DNA from: Armatimonadota bacterium
Lineage (GTDB): Bacteria; Armatimonadota; Fimbriimonadia; Fimbriimonadales; Fimbriimonadaceae
NCBI GenBank assembly: GCA_021413725.1
Contig: JAIOPU010000071.1
Location: 1 to 45,496, forward strand
Direction: 5' to 3'
Length of the DNA: 45,496 bases
The first letter of the stretch is position 1. The number at the start of each line of letters is the position of its first letter. Below, piece after piece: positions 1 through 9,108 of this stretch. A model generated the notes under the pieces. It had not been told where the DNA came from, did not search any database, and saw only the letters and a list, made by a program, of their open reading frames with translations. Made by a program: the position numbers and the translations under genes.

Positions 1-1412
1 TCGAAGGGCTTGTGGGATGGAACGAGAAGAATGAAGTGGTGGGTCTAGTGGCCGAAAGTTGGGAGGTTAAAGACGGGGGAACGACCTATGTCTTCAAGAT
101 CCGCTCCGGCGTTAAGTTCCACAACGGTCGGGACGTGACAGCCGAGGACTGCAAGTGGTCCTTGGAGCGCTCAACGAATCCAAAGTTGGCCTCAAGCGTC
201 TCAGGTACTTACCTTAACAATATAGTAGGAGTTACCGAAAAGCTAGCTGGGAAGTCACCGGATGTGAGCGGCATCACTGTCACCGGCCCCATGGAACTCA
301 CGATCAAGATCGACAAGCCGCGACCCTATTTCCTGGCAAAGCTGACTTACCTGACCGCTGCCGTTGTTCCAAAGGAGTCGGTACCTCTCGATGCGGAAAT
401 AAAGTCCGTGGCTCAAATGATCGGGACCGGGCCCTACAAGGCAGATTCTTACAATACCGACCAACTGGTCAAGCTCTCTGCCAACAAGGATTACTGGGGG
501 GGAGCACCTTCGATTGAGACAATTGAGCGACCTATTGCCAAGGACGCACAGACCCGCCTCAATATGTATAAGAGCGGGGAAGTTGACCTCGTTCAGCTTG
601 AGCGGCAGGACATCGAGCCTCTCAAGAATGATGCGAAATTTAAGGATCAGATTAAGTATTTTGATCGACCTTCTATCTGGTACGTGGGGTTTGGCCAGAC
701 GCATTACGCTCCGTTTAAGGACATTCGCGTTCGCCGCGCTTTTGCGATGGCAATCAATAAAGAAGTTATCGTGAACGAACTGTTGGGCGGGCAGAATACG
801 GTTGCCAACGCAATCTTGCCTCCCACCGTCGCCGGTGCCCGTGCCAAGGGAGCGGTTTTGGCCTACAACCCGACTGAGGCAAAGGCTTTGCTGGCGTCGG
901 CAGGATTTCCAGATGGAAAGGGTTTGCCACCTTTGGAATTTAATTTCCGCGATGGACGACCGGATGTCAAGATCGCGGCGACCAAAATTGCCGAAGACCT
1001 GAAAACGAATTTAGGTGTAAGCGTGGATGTGCGAAGCATGGACTATGGCGCTTATCTAGAAAAACGAAATCGAGGCGAACTTCAGCTCTTTCACATGCGC
1101 TGGGGAGCGGATTATTTGGACCCTGAGAACTTCCTCAGCCTGTTGTTGACGACGAACGGGGCTGAAAACAAGACGGGATATTCCAATCTGAAAGCAGATG
1201 CTCTCTGTGCACAAGCGGATGTGATGGAAAATGGCGAGGCACGGTGGAAGCTCTATGCGGATGCAGAAGACATGATGCTACAGGATGCAGCCTGGATGCC
1301 CCTCTATTTCCAGCGTGACGCCGAATTGATCGCACCACGCGTAACCGGGCTCCAGGAATCAGCGTTTGGGCATCTTCCCCACCGCACAGTGAAGCTAATT
1401 GCACCCAAGTAG
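1..1412 (+). CDS. ABC transporter substrate-binding protein, family 5 (5' end outside window)
   Basis: Periplasmic or lipid-anchored solute receptor of a peptide/oligopeptide-type ABC importer (SBP_bac_5 family). The reading frame is already open at base 3 (EGLVGWNEKNE...), so the GTG at 12 is an internal codon; the signal peptide and first strand lie upstream. Family hallmarks are visible: a LVAESWEVKDGGTTYVFKIR segment, then VKFHNGRDVTAEDCKWS, a GTGPY motif, and the IRVRRAFAMAINKE segment near the middle. About 470 residues remain, so little is missing. The AraC regulator follows after 6 nt and is probably co-transcribed. No permease genes are in view; the lone peptide-type ATPase at 8359 could belong to the same kind of system but is not adjacent. 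Substrate cannot be told from sequence. Confidence 0.9.
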   Translation, partial: EGLVGWNEKNEVVGLVAESWEVKDGGTTYVFKIRSGVKFHNGRDVTAEDCKWSLERSTNPKLASSVSGTYLNNIVGVTEKLAGKSPDVSGITVTGPMELTIKIDKPRPYFLAKLTYLTAAVVPKESVPLDAEIKSVAQMIGTGPYKADSYNTDQLVKLSANKDYWGGAPSIETIERPIAKDAQTRLNMYKSGEVDLVQLERQDIEPLKNDAKFKDQIKYFDRPSIWYVGFGQTHYAPFKDIRVRRAFAMAINKEVIVNELLGGQNTVANAILPPTVAGARAKGAVLAYNPTEAKALLASAGFPDGKGLPPLEFNFRDGRPDVKIAATKIAEDLKTNLGVSVDVRSMDYGAYLEKRNRGELQLFHMRWGADYLDPENFLSLLLTTNGAENKTGYSNLKADALCAQADVMENGEARWKLYADAEDMMLQDAAWMPLYFQRDAELIAPRVTGLQESAFGHLPHRTVKLIAPK

Positions 1413-1418
1413 TTTCCG

Positions 1419-2579
1419 ATGAACACCCTTTTTGTTGCGGGTGCATTCGATCGAACTGAAGGGGGGCTTCGATGCGAGCATTGGACTGGGAGTGGCGACG
1501 TCGCTCCCGGGAGAGAACCGGCGTGGATGTCAAGCGAAAGCTTGGATGGGCGGATTAGGATTTCAGTGCCCAAGGAGGGCGGCATGGTCGCTCGCCTTTG
1601 GCTTATCGGCAGTATGCCTCCGCCGACAGCCCCCTCGTTTCAACTCGTCCGAATTGAGGTCCTTGATTCAACTCGTGTCCGGGAGGTACGAGTTGTCAAT
1701 GGGGCTGCAGTCGTTTTAGCTGGGACTGATCCCGGTTTAAATTCACTGGGCGATGGAACTGGCATAGAGTTCATCTCATGCGTAAACACGGACAGAGGTT
1801 ACGAACCTGTTCATCGGATTTCGATTGACTTAACCCCTACGATGGATGCCGAACACGTCATCCTTTTATTCGGAAGAAATCTGAATTACGCCCTCATGGA
1901 CGTGTATTTTGAAATTCGTGCCGCGATTGGATGTCCTTTCCACTCGCAAAGCCAAGGTGTTTCGTTAGCAGAACTAGGTTCTGTGGTCAGGACGGGGGAT
2001 CGATTGCGGTTTGATAAGGCTTTGCGACAATTCAGAAAAAGTCTGGCGAGATCTGAGGACCTCGATGAGGCACGTGGCTTGGCATTGACCTTTTTAGCCG
2101 TGATTGCGGCCGCCCTTCTCGAACTGGGCGCACCACGAAGTTTGCATCGTTTTCAACTTGACGCTGCGCGGTCGTTGGACAAGATAAGGGAAATTGAAAG
2201 GGTCGCTGAAAAAGCGATCGTCCTTGCCCAAGAGTTAGTCGAAGCGCGAATGGCTGTCGGTGATGCAGGAGTGGGCAATCAAGTAAAGCACGCGCTGTCA
2301 TTTGTTGATCGACACTTTGCCCAGGCGCTTTCAGATGATGAAATGGCCCGCGAACTCGGGTTGAGCACATCACACTTCCGTCAACTCTTTCGCCAAGTTA
2401 CCGGGGAACCGTTTCATCGGTATTTGGTGGGAGTTCGGCTTGAGAAAGCCAAGCAACTCATTGTGGATCACCGTGTACCTGTAGCTGAGGCGGCGCAAAT
2501 GGTGGGCTTCGTTAGCCCTGCACACTTTAGCCGTGCATTTTTAAAGCGATTTAATTGCTCGCCCTCTAAATTGCGGTGA
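1419..2579 (+). CDS. AraC-family transcriptional regulator
   Basis: DNA-binding regulator of 386 residues. The C-terminal ~100 residues form a typical AraC double helix-turn-helix: VKHALSFVDRHFAQALSDDE, ARELGLSTSHFRQLFRQ for the first HTH, then VPVAEAAQMVGFVSPAHFSR for the second, ending with the usual FNCSPSKLR. The first ~280 residues do not look like the common arabinose-cupin or periplasmic-binding sensor; they hold a beta-rich part (residues ~45-165) and a helical part (~180-280). Effector unknown. It starts 6 nt after the solute-binding protein and may control that uptake locus. No clear Shine-Dalgarno precedes the ATG; an internal ATG at 1528 is a possible alternative start. Confidence 0.85.
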   Translation: MNTLFVAGAFDRTEGGLRCEHWTGSGDVAPGREPAWMSSESLDGRIRISVPKEGGMVARLWLIGSMPPPTAPSFQLVRIEVLDSTRVREVRVVNGAAVVLAGTDPGLNSLGDGTGIEFISCVNTDRGYEPVHRISIDLTPTMDAEHVILLFGRNLNYALMDVYFEIRAAIGCPFHSQSQGVSLAELGSVVRTGDRLRFDKALRQFRKSLARSEDLDEARGLALTFLAVIAAALLELGAPRSLHRFQLDAARSLDKIREIERVAEKAIVLAQELVEARMAVGDAGVGNQVKHALSFVDRHFAQALSDDEMARELGLSTSHFRQLFRQVTGEPFHRYLVGVRLEKAKQLIVDHRVPVAEAAQMVGFVSPAHFSRAFLKRFNCSPSKLR

Positions 2580-2649
2580 ATGTACCGAAAATCTCTATTA
2601 TCGACGGAACCTCGCAAAAAGGCGGGGACGAATAGTGGAGGTAGAAGGA

Positions 2650-2823
2650 ATGATTTTCATAATGATTGGCGCTGTTCTTGGAATATATTTAGCATCGGCT
2701 GCGGCATTTTATGCCTATATGAACCTTGCCGCGCAGCCTGAACCGGAGTTTGAGAGCATTATCCCGGTCAAATTGGAAGTAGTCGATGGCGGGTTCCGCG
2801 AAGACGTGCGGCGCGCAGCTTAG
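2650..2823 (+). CDS. small single-pass membrane protein, hypothetical
   Basis: A 57-residue protein with one hydrophobic segment at residues 1-24 (MIFIMIGAVLGIYLASAAAF) and a short acidic cytoplasmic or periplasmic tail. The ATG at 2650 is chosen because a purine-rich GGAGG...GAAGGA stretch sits just before it; the upstream GTG at 2635 overlaps that ribosome-binding region. Its stop shares bases with the stop of the convergent lemA-like gene (overlap 2820-2823). I recognise no family. Coding status rests on the ribosome-binding site, a plausible membrane topology and the tight packing. Confidence 0.5.
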   Translation: MIFIMIGAVLGIYLASAAAFYAYMNLAAQPEPEFESIIPVKLEVVDGGFREDVRRAA

Positions 2824-3359
2824 GTTGGCTCTGCCAATTCCTCAATCGCGTCAAAAAAGTCACGTTTTTTGAATTTGCCAAGCTTTCCGATGAGGCTGAA
2901 GGGCCACATTTCGAGCACCGTATTGTACTCCGACACAGCCCCATTGTAATACTCTTTGGCGAAGGCAATCTTGGCATCACTTGCGGCGAGTGACTTCAGG
3001 ATTGACGTGACCGCTTCGCCATCCAGGATATCGGGATATGTTTCCGTGATTGATAGAAATCCTGCGACAACTTGCTTTGTTTGTGAGTGGCTGTGGGCTA
3101 CTTGATGAACCCCGGCAATGGCGGCTGTTGTGCCTCTGGAGCGGAGCATTTGCATTGCCACCTCACATTCTTCGCGCGCGAAATTCTCTGCAACTCCGAG
3201 GAGTTCTGGCAGCAAGTCTTGCTTTTGCTTCACCTGAATCTCAATACTTGACCAGGCTAGAGACAGGTTATTTCTCAGCCTTACAAGCCTATTGAAAGTC
3301 GCTATCATGCCTACTGCGAAGAGCAACGCGACGAGAGCGAGTGTTTGTGCGGACGACAT
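2820..3359 (-). CDS. LemA family protein
   Basis: Membrane-anchored LemA-type protein of 179 residues: N-terminal membrane helix (residues 5-24, LALVALLFAVGMIATFN) followed by a coiled, helical outer domain. The LemA signature is present as FNRLVRLRNNLSLAWSSIEIQVKQKQDLLPELLGVAENFA, and the later YYNGAVSEYNTVLEMWPFSLIGKL block matches the family end. The Asp-Leu-(Ile/Leu)-Pro core is kept. Function of LemA proteins is not established; they are often found beside membrane proteases or stress proteins. Here the neighbours are a small membrane protein (convergent, overlapping) and a lipoprotein upstream, not a TPM/HtpX partner. Confidence 0.88.
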   Translation of the reverse strand: MSSAQTLALVALLFAVGMIATFNRLVRLRNNLSLAWSSIEIQVKQKQDLLPELLGVAENFAREECEVAMQMLRSRGTTAAIAGVHQVAHSHSQTKQVVAGFLSITETYPDILDGEAVTSILKSLAASDAKIAFAKEYYNGAVSEYNTVLEMWPFSLIGKLGKFKKRDFFDAIEELAEPT

Positions 3360-3430
3360 TGGCCTAGGTCAAAACGGGATGTGAATAGAAGTCCCGATGA
3401 CTGACTTACGGTTTTGAACCTGCATGGGTT

Positions 3431-3808
3431 TCAACTTTTGCGTCTCATTAATATTGAGACTTTGTCCTCGGGGTCGGAGTACATCAGATCGCCCTTTGTG
3501 AATTTCAACAACACGGGCTTACGCTCCTGGTGAGGTTCGAGAGAACGCCCGAGGAGTGTTTTGAACTCAAGGAGAATCCCGCCTTCTCCAGAATGCCAGG
3601 TGCCGGCGAGGGGCATACTTTCTTCAACAAGCTCAAACGTCCCGTCGCGCTTCACTTCGAGCTTTAGCCTTGATAGTGACGCGCGGATTTCCGGGGGCGT
3701 ATGAGCGGCCAGGTCAAGGCTTTTTTCCCCAGTCCAAGAGCCGACATACCGGGTTGTGTCTTGTCCGCAACCGAGGCAACCAGCCATAATTGCTAGCATG
3801 AGCGTCAT
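3431..3808 (-). CDS. putative lipoprotein, unknown function
   Basis: Predicted 125-residue lipoprotein starting MTLMLAIMAGCLGCGQD, with two candidate lipobox cysteines (MAGC and CLGC), followed by a small beta-rich domain (RYVGSWTGEKSLDL, RDGTFELVEESMPLAGTWHSGEG, KPVLLKFTKGDLMYSD). This pattern resembles lipocalin-like or META-like fold proteins that score a test-molecule 'GTW' turn, but I cannot assign a family. The ATG at 3808 is used since it gives the lipoprotein signal; a longer in-frame reading to 3919 lacks a signal sequence. Its 5' end overlaps the divergent purL start by 11 bases. A TATATT box ends 9 nt before the ATG. Confidence 0.65.
   Translation of the reverse strand: MTLMLAIMAGCLGCGQDTTRYVGSWTGEKSLDLAAHTPPEIRASLSRLKLEVKRDGTFELVEESMPLAGTWHSGEGGILLEFKTLLGRSLEPHQERKPVLLKFTKGDLMYSDPEDKVSILMRRKS
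3785..3797 (+). promoter_or_regulatory. purL leaderless promoter (-10 box CATAAT)
   Basis: CATAAT at 3785-3790 ends 7 nt before the purL ATG at 3798, so transcription would begin at or next to the start codon. A TTGTCC element at 3761-3766 gives a plausible -35 with 18 nt spacing. No Shine-Dalgarno is present. The promoter lies inside the 5' part of the longer upstream reading of the opposing lipoprotein gene. Confidence 0.55.
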
Positions 3809-5995
3809 AGAACCTGAAATATATCGAGCGATGGGAGTCACGGATTTTGAGTTTAACCTGATTCTCGGATTATTACAAAGGGTTCCGACGCACACTGAGC
3901 TGGGAATGTTCGCAGTCATGTGGAGCGAGCACTGTGGCTATAAATTTTCACGACCTGTTTTGGCCCGATTTAAGAAGTATAAGGAGGCCATGGACGGGGA
4001 CGGTTTAGAAAATGCGGGAATTGTTCCGATCGGGGGCGGTCTCGGCATTACGATGAAGGTTGAGTCGCACAACCACCCGTCGGCAGTGGAGCCCTATCAA
4101 GGCGCTGCGACCGGGGTCGGGGGAATCCTTAGAGATATCTTCACGATGGGGGCACGGCCGATTGCGTGCCTGAATTCACTCCGATTTGGCCCCATTGTTG
4201 ATGGTGAGGCATCGCCAGAGGTTGTCCAGCGAAATCGTTATCTATTCCGTCGCGTTGTGGCAGGAATCGGTGGCTATGGAAATTGTGTCGGGGTGCCGAC
4301 GGTAGGTGGGGAGGTGTTCTTTCATCCTCGCTACTCGGGGAACCCGTTAGTGAATGCAATGGCGGTGGGAATTCTCAAACTTGATGAGGTGACCACCGCC
4401 GGTGCGGCAGGGATTGGTAATCCCGTGATCTACCTTGGGTCTAGTACCGGCAAGGACGGAATTCACGGAGCGACATTCGCGAGTGACACTCTCGGTGAAG
4501 ACAATGAGGCAAAGCGCCCGAACGTCCAGATCGGAGATCCTTTCGCTGAAAAACTCCTGATTGAAGCTACCCTAGAAGCTCTTAAGACAGGCGCCGTTGT
4601 CGCAATTCAAGATATGGGGGCAGCAGGTTTGACATGTAGCACGATTGAAATGTCGAGCAAAGGTGGAGTGGGAATGGACGTAAACCTTGACCTGGTTCCT
4701 GCGCGCGAAGATGGGATGACCGGTTACGAATTGATGCTGAGCGAAAGCCAAGAGAGAATGCTCGCCGTCGCGCATCTTGGGCGTGAGCACGAGGTCATTG
4801 ACGTCTTCAAAAAGTGGGGAATTCATGCCGTTGTGATCGGGACCGTTACGAATACGGGAGTCGTCAAGATCACACGCAATGGCATCGTCGAAGCTGAGGT
4901 GAATCCAAAGCTACTCACTGATCACTGCCCAACCTATCGGGTCGAGTCGGAGATTCCAGATTACTATTTCGATGCTACGGAATTCGAAATTGCTTCGGTT
5001 AAGGAATCTGACCCAGTTGAGGCTCTCAAAAAGATCGTGGCAAGCCCTAATATCGCCAGTAAGCGATGGGTTTTTCAGCAATACGACCAGGAGGTTCAAA
5101 CTCAAACCGCGGTCTTGCCTGGTCAAGGTGACGCGGCAGTGTTAGCCCTCAGAGGTACCCAAAAAGCGATTTCGCTGTCGATTGATGGCAACGGCCGCCA
5201 GGTTTACTTCGATCCCTATCGGTCGCGGCAACGGACGGTTTGAATTTCGGGAACCCTCAACTGGGGCACATCTACTGGCAATTTGATCAAGCAGTGCGGG
5301 GAATCGCGGAGGCTGCTGAAGCACTTCATACTCCGGTGATCAGCGGAAATGTGAGTTTCTACAATCAGAGTGACCTCGGCGAGGTTTATCCTACGCCTCT
5401 GATTGGAATGCTTGGCTTGATTGAGGATGCAAGTAGCCGCAAGTCCAGCATTATCACGAGTAATTCGTGTCTAATCGTTCTCGTATACTATGGTTTGAAA
5501 AATCTTGCACAAGAAGGGTTAGGAGCAAGTGAATACTTGGCAACGGTTCTCGGAATCGAAAATGGTCGGCCAGTTGCCCCCCATCTAGAAAGCGAACTGA
5601 AGCTGTGCGACTTCCTCGTGGAAGCCGCAGCAACAAATGAATATGAGGCTGCGCACGACTGCAGCGAGGGCGGATTTGCTTTGACAATCGCAGAACTGTG
5701 CATGGTGAGCCAAGGTGGGGCAAAAGTCTCAGCTGCGGGAACAGCTTTCGATCAACTGAGTCGTAATGATGCGAGGCTCTTTGGGGAACTGCCTGGGAGG
5801 GTTGTTCTGGCCGTTGATCCACAAAAACTTGCCAACATTTCGGCGTTGGCTTCGTCTTATGGATTGATGTGCGAATCTGTGGGTGAATTCGCCAAAAATT
5901 TGGAGACGCTCCAGATCAATGAATGGATTTGGAATGTGCAGGAACTGAACGAATTGTTTGAGGGTGCGATTCCTTCGATCATGTCGGGCAGGTGA
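3798..5995 (+). pseudogene. purL: phosphoribosylformylglycinamidine synthase PurL, disrupted by an internal deletion/frameshift
   Basis: PurL catalyses the ATP- and glutamine-dependent conversion of FGAR to FGAM, step 4 of purine synthesis. The first frame (3798-5243, 481 residues) has the N-terminal EIYRAMGVTDFEF, MWSEHCGYKFSRP, VESHNHPSAVEPYQGAATGVGGI and NSLRFGP motifs, then ends in RSRQRTV-stop. The second frame, open through 5219-5995, resumes at VAATDGLNFGNP and carries GNVSFYNQS, YPTPLIGMLGLIE and the HDCSEGGFALTIAE end. Compared with the family, about 20 residues (the GGxxAVAEAxRNxxCxGAxP block) are missing between DPYR (5220) and VAATDG, so roughly 61 bases are absent at a CGG junction. 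The small-type PurL would otherwise be ~750 residues. Either a damaged gene or an assembly gap. The TPR gene follows at once. Confidence 0.9.
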
Positions 5996-6006
5996 GAAAT
6001 ACTAAC

Positions 6007-7464
6007 ATGAAACGATTTTTCAAGGCGTTTATTTTAACTTTGACAATAGGTGCGGCAATGGCAGTTCCGGCGATGCCGGTCATGCAAGACGAGATCAAAA
6101 TGCAGATCGTCGAGGCCGCCGCCAAGTACAAGGACGGAAACTTATCAGGGGCAATTTCCCAACTTGAGGCAGCCCTTGAAAAGGCACCCGATAACCCAGA
6201 AGTTTTGTCTTGGCTCGGATTCTTCTACATCAAGAACAACCAGAGCGACCTCGCTGTCAAAGTGCTTGAGAAAGCCCAGAAGGCCAAGCCAGACGACCTT
6301 GAGGTCATTAATAATCTTGGAAACGCATACCTTGCTACGAAGCGAGATGACATGGCTCTCGCACAGTATAAGAAAATCGTCGAGAAGAGTCCAAATATGT
6401 ATGAGCCGTGGTACAACATTGGGGGCATTTGCCTGCGGAAGCAAGATTTCACAGGGGCTGTCGGTGCTTACGAGAAGGCGCTGAGTCTTCGTAAGGATGC
6501 ACCCGATGGCTACTCTTTGAACAATCTGGGAATTGCGTACGAAGGGGCTGGTCAACTGGCAAAGGCGACGGAATATTATCAGAAGGCGGTAACAGCTCGA
6601 CCAGACGAAAAGCTTTTCAGCCGAAACGCTGGATTCGGTCTTTTCAGGCTCGGGAAGAGTGAGGAGGCGTTGCCGTACCTTGAGACCGCCGCGCAGGGTG
6701 AGGTTGATGTTGATGCCGCTTCCGCGCTGGCACAAATTTACATTAAGCAAGGCAAAACCGACATGGCTCTATCACAGTACACGGCTTTAGAGTCAAGTCG
6801 AGGCGATAAGTCAGACTACTGGTACAACCTGGGTGTTCTGAGATCGGCAGCGAAAGACTCAAAGGGTGCAGAAGCGGCGTATCGAAAATCGATTTCTATG
6901 AATCAGAAGGACAAGGATGCGATCAACAACCTTGGCCTGCTTCTGTTCAGCAGCGGCCGTTACGAGGATGCTCTTCCATTCTTCGAACGACTCTATAAGA
7001 TGAATCCGACTTCCGCAACTCAGTTGAACTATGCATCTTGCCTTTCGCAAGTAGGCGATCTCAAGAAATCTGTTTCGTTGTGGAACTCGTACCTAAGCCA
7101 AAATCCGAAGCGAACCGATGTTCGAGTTGAAATGGCGAATGCCCAGTGGCAAATGGGAGACAAGGAGTCTGCTCGATCCAATTATGCCGCGATTCTTGCT
7201 GTGGACCCTAAAAATGTTCAAGCCATGAACGGAATGGGGCTGTACTACTACGCAGCCGATCGATTGAAGGATGCTGAGGCAGCATTCCGCAAGTCAATCT
7301 CTGTGAAGGCAGCCTATCTGCCGCCTTACAACAACCTTGCGGTAACACTTGAGAGAATGAATCGAAAGAAGGAAGCTATGACTTTTCTTGAAAAGGCTCT
7401 CTCTATGAATCCGAACTATGTCGAGGCAAAAAGAAACCTCGAGCGAATGAGAGCGTCTGGCTAA
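6007..7464 (+). CDS. exported tetratricopeptide (TPR) repeat protein
   Basis: A 485-residue protein with a cleavable signal (MKRFFKAFILTLTIGAAMA) and about 13 consecutive 34-residue TPR units covering residues ~30 to the end. Typical units are visible, for example NPEVLSWLGFFYIKNNQSDL, EVINNLGNAYLATKRDDMAL and NVQAMNGMGLYYYAADRLKD, with the conserved A/G-Y-A positions and Pro at repeat ends. TPR arrays are protein-protein scaffolds; the partner is unknown. The ATG at 6007 is preferred over the GTG at 5992, which overlaps the purL stop, since it starts directly at the signal peptide. It sits between purL and nadK (6 nt gap) and is probably read from the purL transcript. Confidence 0.85.
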   Translation: MKRFFKAFILTLTIGAAMAVPAMPVMQDEIKMQIVEAAAKYKDGNLSGAISQLEAALEKAPDNPEVLSWLGFFYIKNNQSDLAVKVLEKAQKAKPDDLEVINNLGNAYLATKRDDMALAQYKKIVEKSPNMYEPWYNIGGICLRKQDFTGAVGAYEKALSLRKDAPDGYSLNNLGIAYEGAGQLAKATEYYQKAVTARPDEKLFSRNAGFGLFRLGKSEEALPYLETAAQGEVDVDAASALAQIYIKQGKTDMALSQYTALESSRGDKSDYWYNLGVLRSAAKDSKGAEAAYRKSISMNQKDKDAINNLGLLLFSSGRYEDALPFFERLYKMNPTSATQLNYASCLSQVGDLKKSVSLWNSYLSQNPKRTDVRVEMANAQWQMGDKESARSNYAAILAVDPKNVQAMNGMGLYYYAADRLKDAEAAFRKSISVKAAYLPPYNNLAVTLERMNRKKEAMTFLEKALSMNPNYVEAKRNLERMRASG

Positions 7465-7470
7465 AGACAT

Positions 7471-8343
7471 TTGCAAATCAATATCCTCGTCAACGGTCAT
7501 CGCATAGATGCGATTACTGCGGCAAAGCAAACGGTTGGATACCTACGCGAACGCGATGTTCGCGTAGGTTCTGACATTGAAGGGTCCGAACTTATTGGCG
7601 TTGAGTCAGTTCGCGCAGATGAGCTTGCAAATGCCAATCTTGTCATTACCTTTGGGGGCGACGGAACCCTTATTCGTGCGGCTCACATTTGCTCAACTCT
7701 GGGCACTCCCATACTCGGCGTCTATTACGGGCGATTTGGCTTTGTCACACAGTGCAATCCAGCGGATATTGGTGCTGCGCTGAGCCTTTTTTTCGACGGG
7801 CAAGCTCGGATTGAGGAACGTATGATGCTTCAGGCAGAACTCATCAGGAATGAGCAAGTTGTGGCGACGTTACATTCTTTGAACGAGGCGGTTTTGCAGA
7901 GGGCGGCTACAACCCGCATGCTCCACTTTGAAGTTACGGTCGATGGACATATGCTGACTCGCTATCCGGCGGATGGAGTCATGGTTGCAACTCCAACGGG
8001 ATCCACGGCTTACAATCTTTCCGCCGGCGGACCCATTTGCCATCCGCAGCTCAGTGCAATGCTTGTTACGGCGATTACTCCGCACACGCTTTCAGCGCGC
8101 CCCTTGGTACTCTCTGCGGACAGCGTGATAGATGTGCGCATTGAAACGCGCGGAGACGCGATATTGTCGAGTGATGGTCAAAGCCGCCTACAAATGCTGA
8201 GCGGAGATTCGGTCCGCATCAGACGATCTGATCGAGTGACGAAATTAGTCACAGTTGACGAGGGAGACTTCTTGGTAAAGTTGACCGAGAAATTGCTTTG
8301 GAGTCACCACGTGCCCGAGGGTGGTCCATCGGACGAAGACTAG
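7471..8343 (+). CDS. nadK: NAD kinase
   Basis: ATP-dependent phosphorylation of NAD to NADP in the cytoplasm. The 290-residue product has the diagnostic GGDGT at residues 62-66, the NEAVLQR block (NE of the NAD-binding site), and the glycine-rich TPTGSTAYNLSAGGPICHP motif, followed by the SARPLVL strand. Length matches the bacterial family. Start is taken as TTG at 7471, six bases after the TPR stop; it gives the expected INILVNGHR opening strand, with no internal ATG before conserved sequence. Likely the last gene of the purL-TPR-nadK run, since the next gene has its own -10 box. Confidence 0.95.
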   Translation: MQINILVNGHRIDAITAAKQTVGYLRERDVRVGSDIEGSELIGVESVRADELANANLVITFGGDGTLIRAAHICSTLGTPILGVYYGRFGFVTQCNPADIGAALSLFFDGQARIEERMMLQAELIRNEQVVATLHSLNEAVLQRAATTRMLHFEVTVDGHMLTRYPADGVMVATPTGSTAYNLSAGGPICHPQLSAMLVTAITPHTLSARPLVLSADSVIDVRIETRGDAILSSDGQSRLQMLSGDSVRIRRSDRVTKLVTVDEGDFLVKLTEKLLWSHHVPEGGPSDED

Positions 8344-8345
8344 GC

Positions 8346-8358
8346 TACAATACGCAAA
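8346..8358 (+). promoter_or_regulatory. leaderless promoter (-10 box TACAAT) of the peptide-type ABC ATPase
   Basis: TACAAT at 8346-8351 ends 7 nt before the ATG at 8359, directly after the nadK stop codon. No Shine-Dalgarno lies between. I see no good -35 hexamer. Confidence 0.5.
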
Positions 8359-9108
8359 ATGCTCGTCGTTGACAAAGTTAGTGTGCAGTTTCAAACCGGG
8401 GGGAAGCAGGTCCTTGCGGTGGATGGTGTATCCCTGACCGTCGGTGAGGGCGAGTCGTTCGCCTTGGTCGGAGAGAGCGGCTGCGGTAAGACTACTTTGG
8501 CTCGTGCTATTCTGGGGTTGCAGCCCCTCACATCGGGTTGCATCGCAGTCAACGGTGAACCGCTTCAGCGCAACCGCCTTGCAGAGCAAATTGGAATCGT
8601 GTGGCAAGATCCTTATGCGAGCCTTGACCCGCGATGGACGATTGGCCGAAGTCTCGCCGAGCCTGGAAAGTTGATGGGGCGGGCCGTTGACCTTGCCGCC
8701 CTGATGAGCGATGTTGGACTTGACCCGAGCCTTGCGGATCGCTATCCTCACCAGCTGAGCGGAGGGCAGCGTCAGCGGGTCGCTATTGGTCGGGCGCTGG
8801 CATTAAGACCGCCGTTAGTGATTCTCGATGAGCCGACGGCTGCATTGGATTTGAGTATTCAAGCGCAGATTTTGAATTTGCTCAAAGATATTCAGCAACA
8901 GACCAAAACTAGTTTTCTTTACATTTCTCATGACCTTCTCACCGTGCGATACATTGCTAATCGGGTTGCGGTGATGCTCCGGGGGCAGATTGTTGAGGAA
9001 GGGCCAGTAGATCAGATTTTCGACCACCCCACCAACGAGTACACGCGAACTCTGCTTGATGCCGCGCCCAAAGCCGATTGGATGCTGACGGGAGCCCATG
9101 CGGACTGA
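8359..9108 (+). CDS. ABC transporter ATP-binding protein, dipeptide/oligopeptide (DppF/OppF-like) type
   Basis: Cytoplasmic ATPase subunit of 249 residues. Walker A is GESGCGKTT (residues ~35-43), Q-loop region WQDPYASLDPRWTIG is the hallmark of the peptide/nickel importer ATPases, signature LSGGQRQRVAIGRAL, Walker B LVILDEPTAALD, H-loop ISHD. The C-terminal TNEYTRTLLDAAP matches the oligopeptide family tail. Such proteins normally come in pairs with two permeases; here it is single, and its last 11 bases overlap the start of a polysaccharide-export permease of a different ABC class. It may serve the solute-binding protein at the window start or an unlinked importer. Confidence 0.9.
   Translation: MLVVDKVSVQFQTGGKQVLAVDGVSLTVGEGESFALVGESGCGKTTLARAILGLQPLTSGCIAVNGEPLQRNRLAEQIGIVWQDPYASLDPRWTIGRSLAEPGKLMGRAVDLAALMSDVGLDPSLADRYPHQLSGGQRQRVAIGRALALRPPLVILDEPTAALDLSIQAQILNLLKDIQQQTKTSFLYISHDLLTVRYIANRVAVMLRGQIVEEGPVDQIFDHPTNEYTRTLLDAAPKADWMLTGAHAD

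Noticed and set aside
5190-5260. Programmed ribosomal frameshift to join the two purL frames
   Set aside because: About 20 conserved residues are missing at the junction and there is no slippery heptamer; a shift could not restore them.
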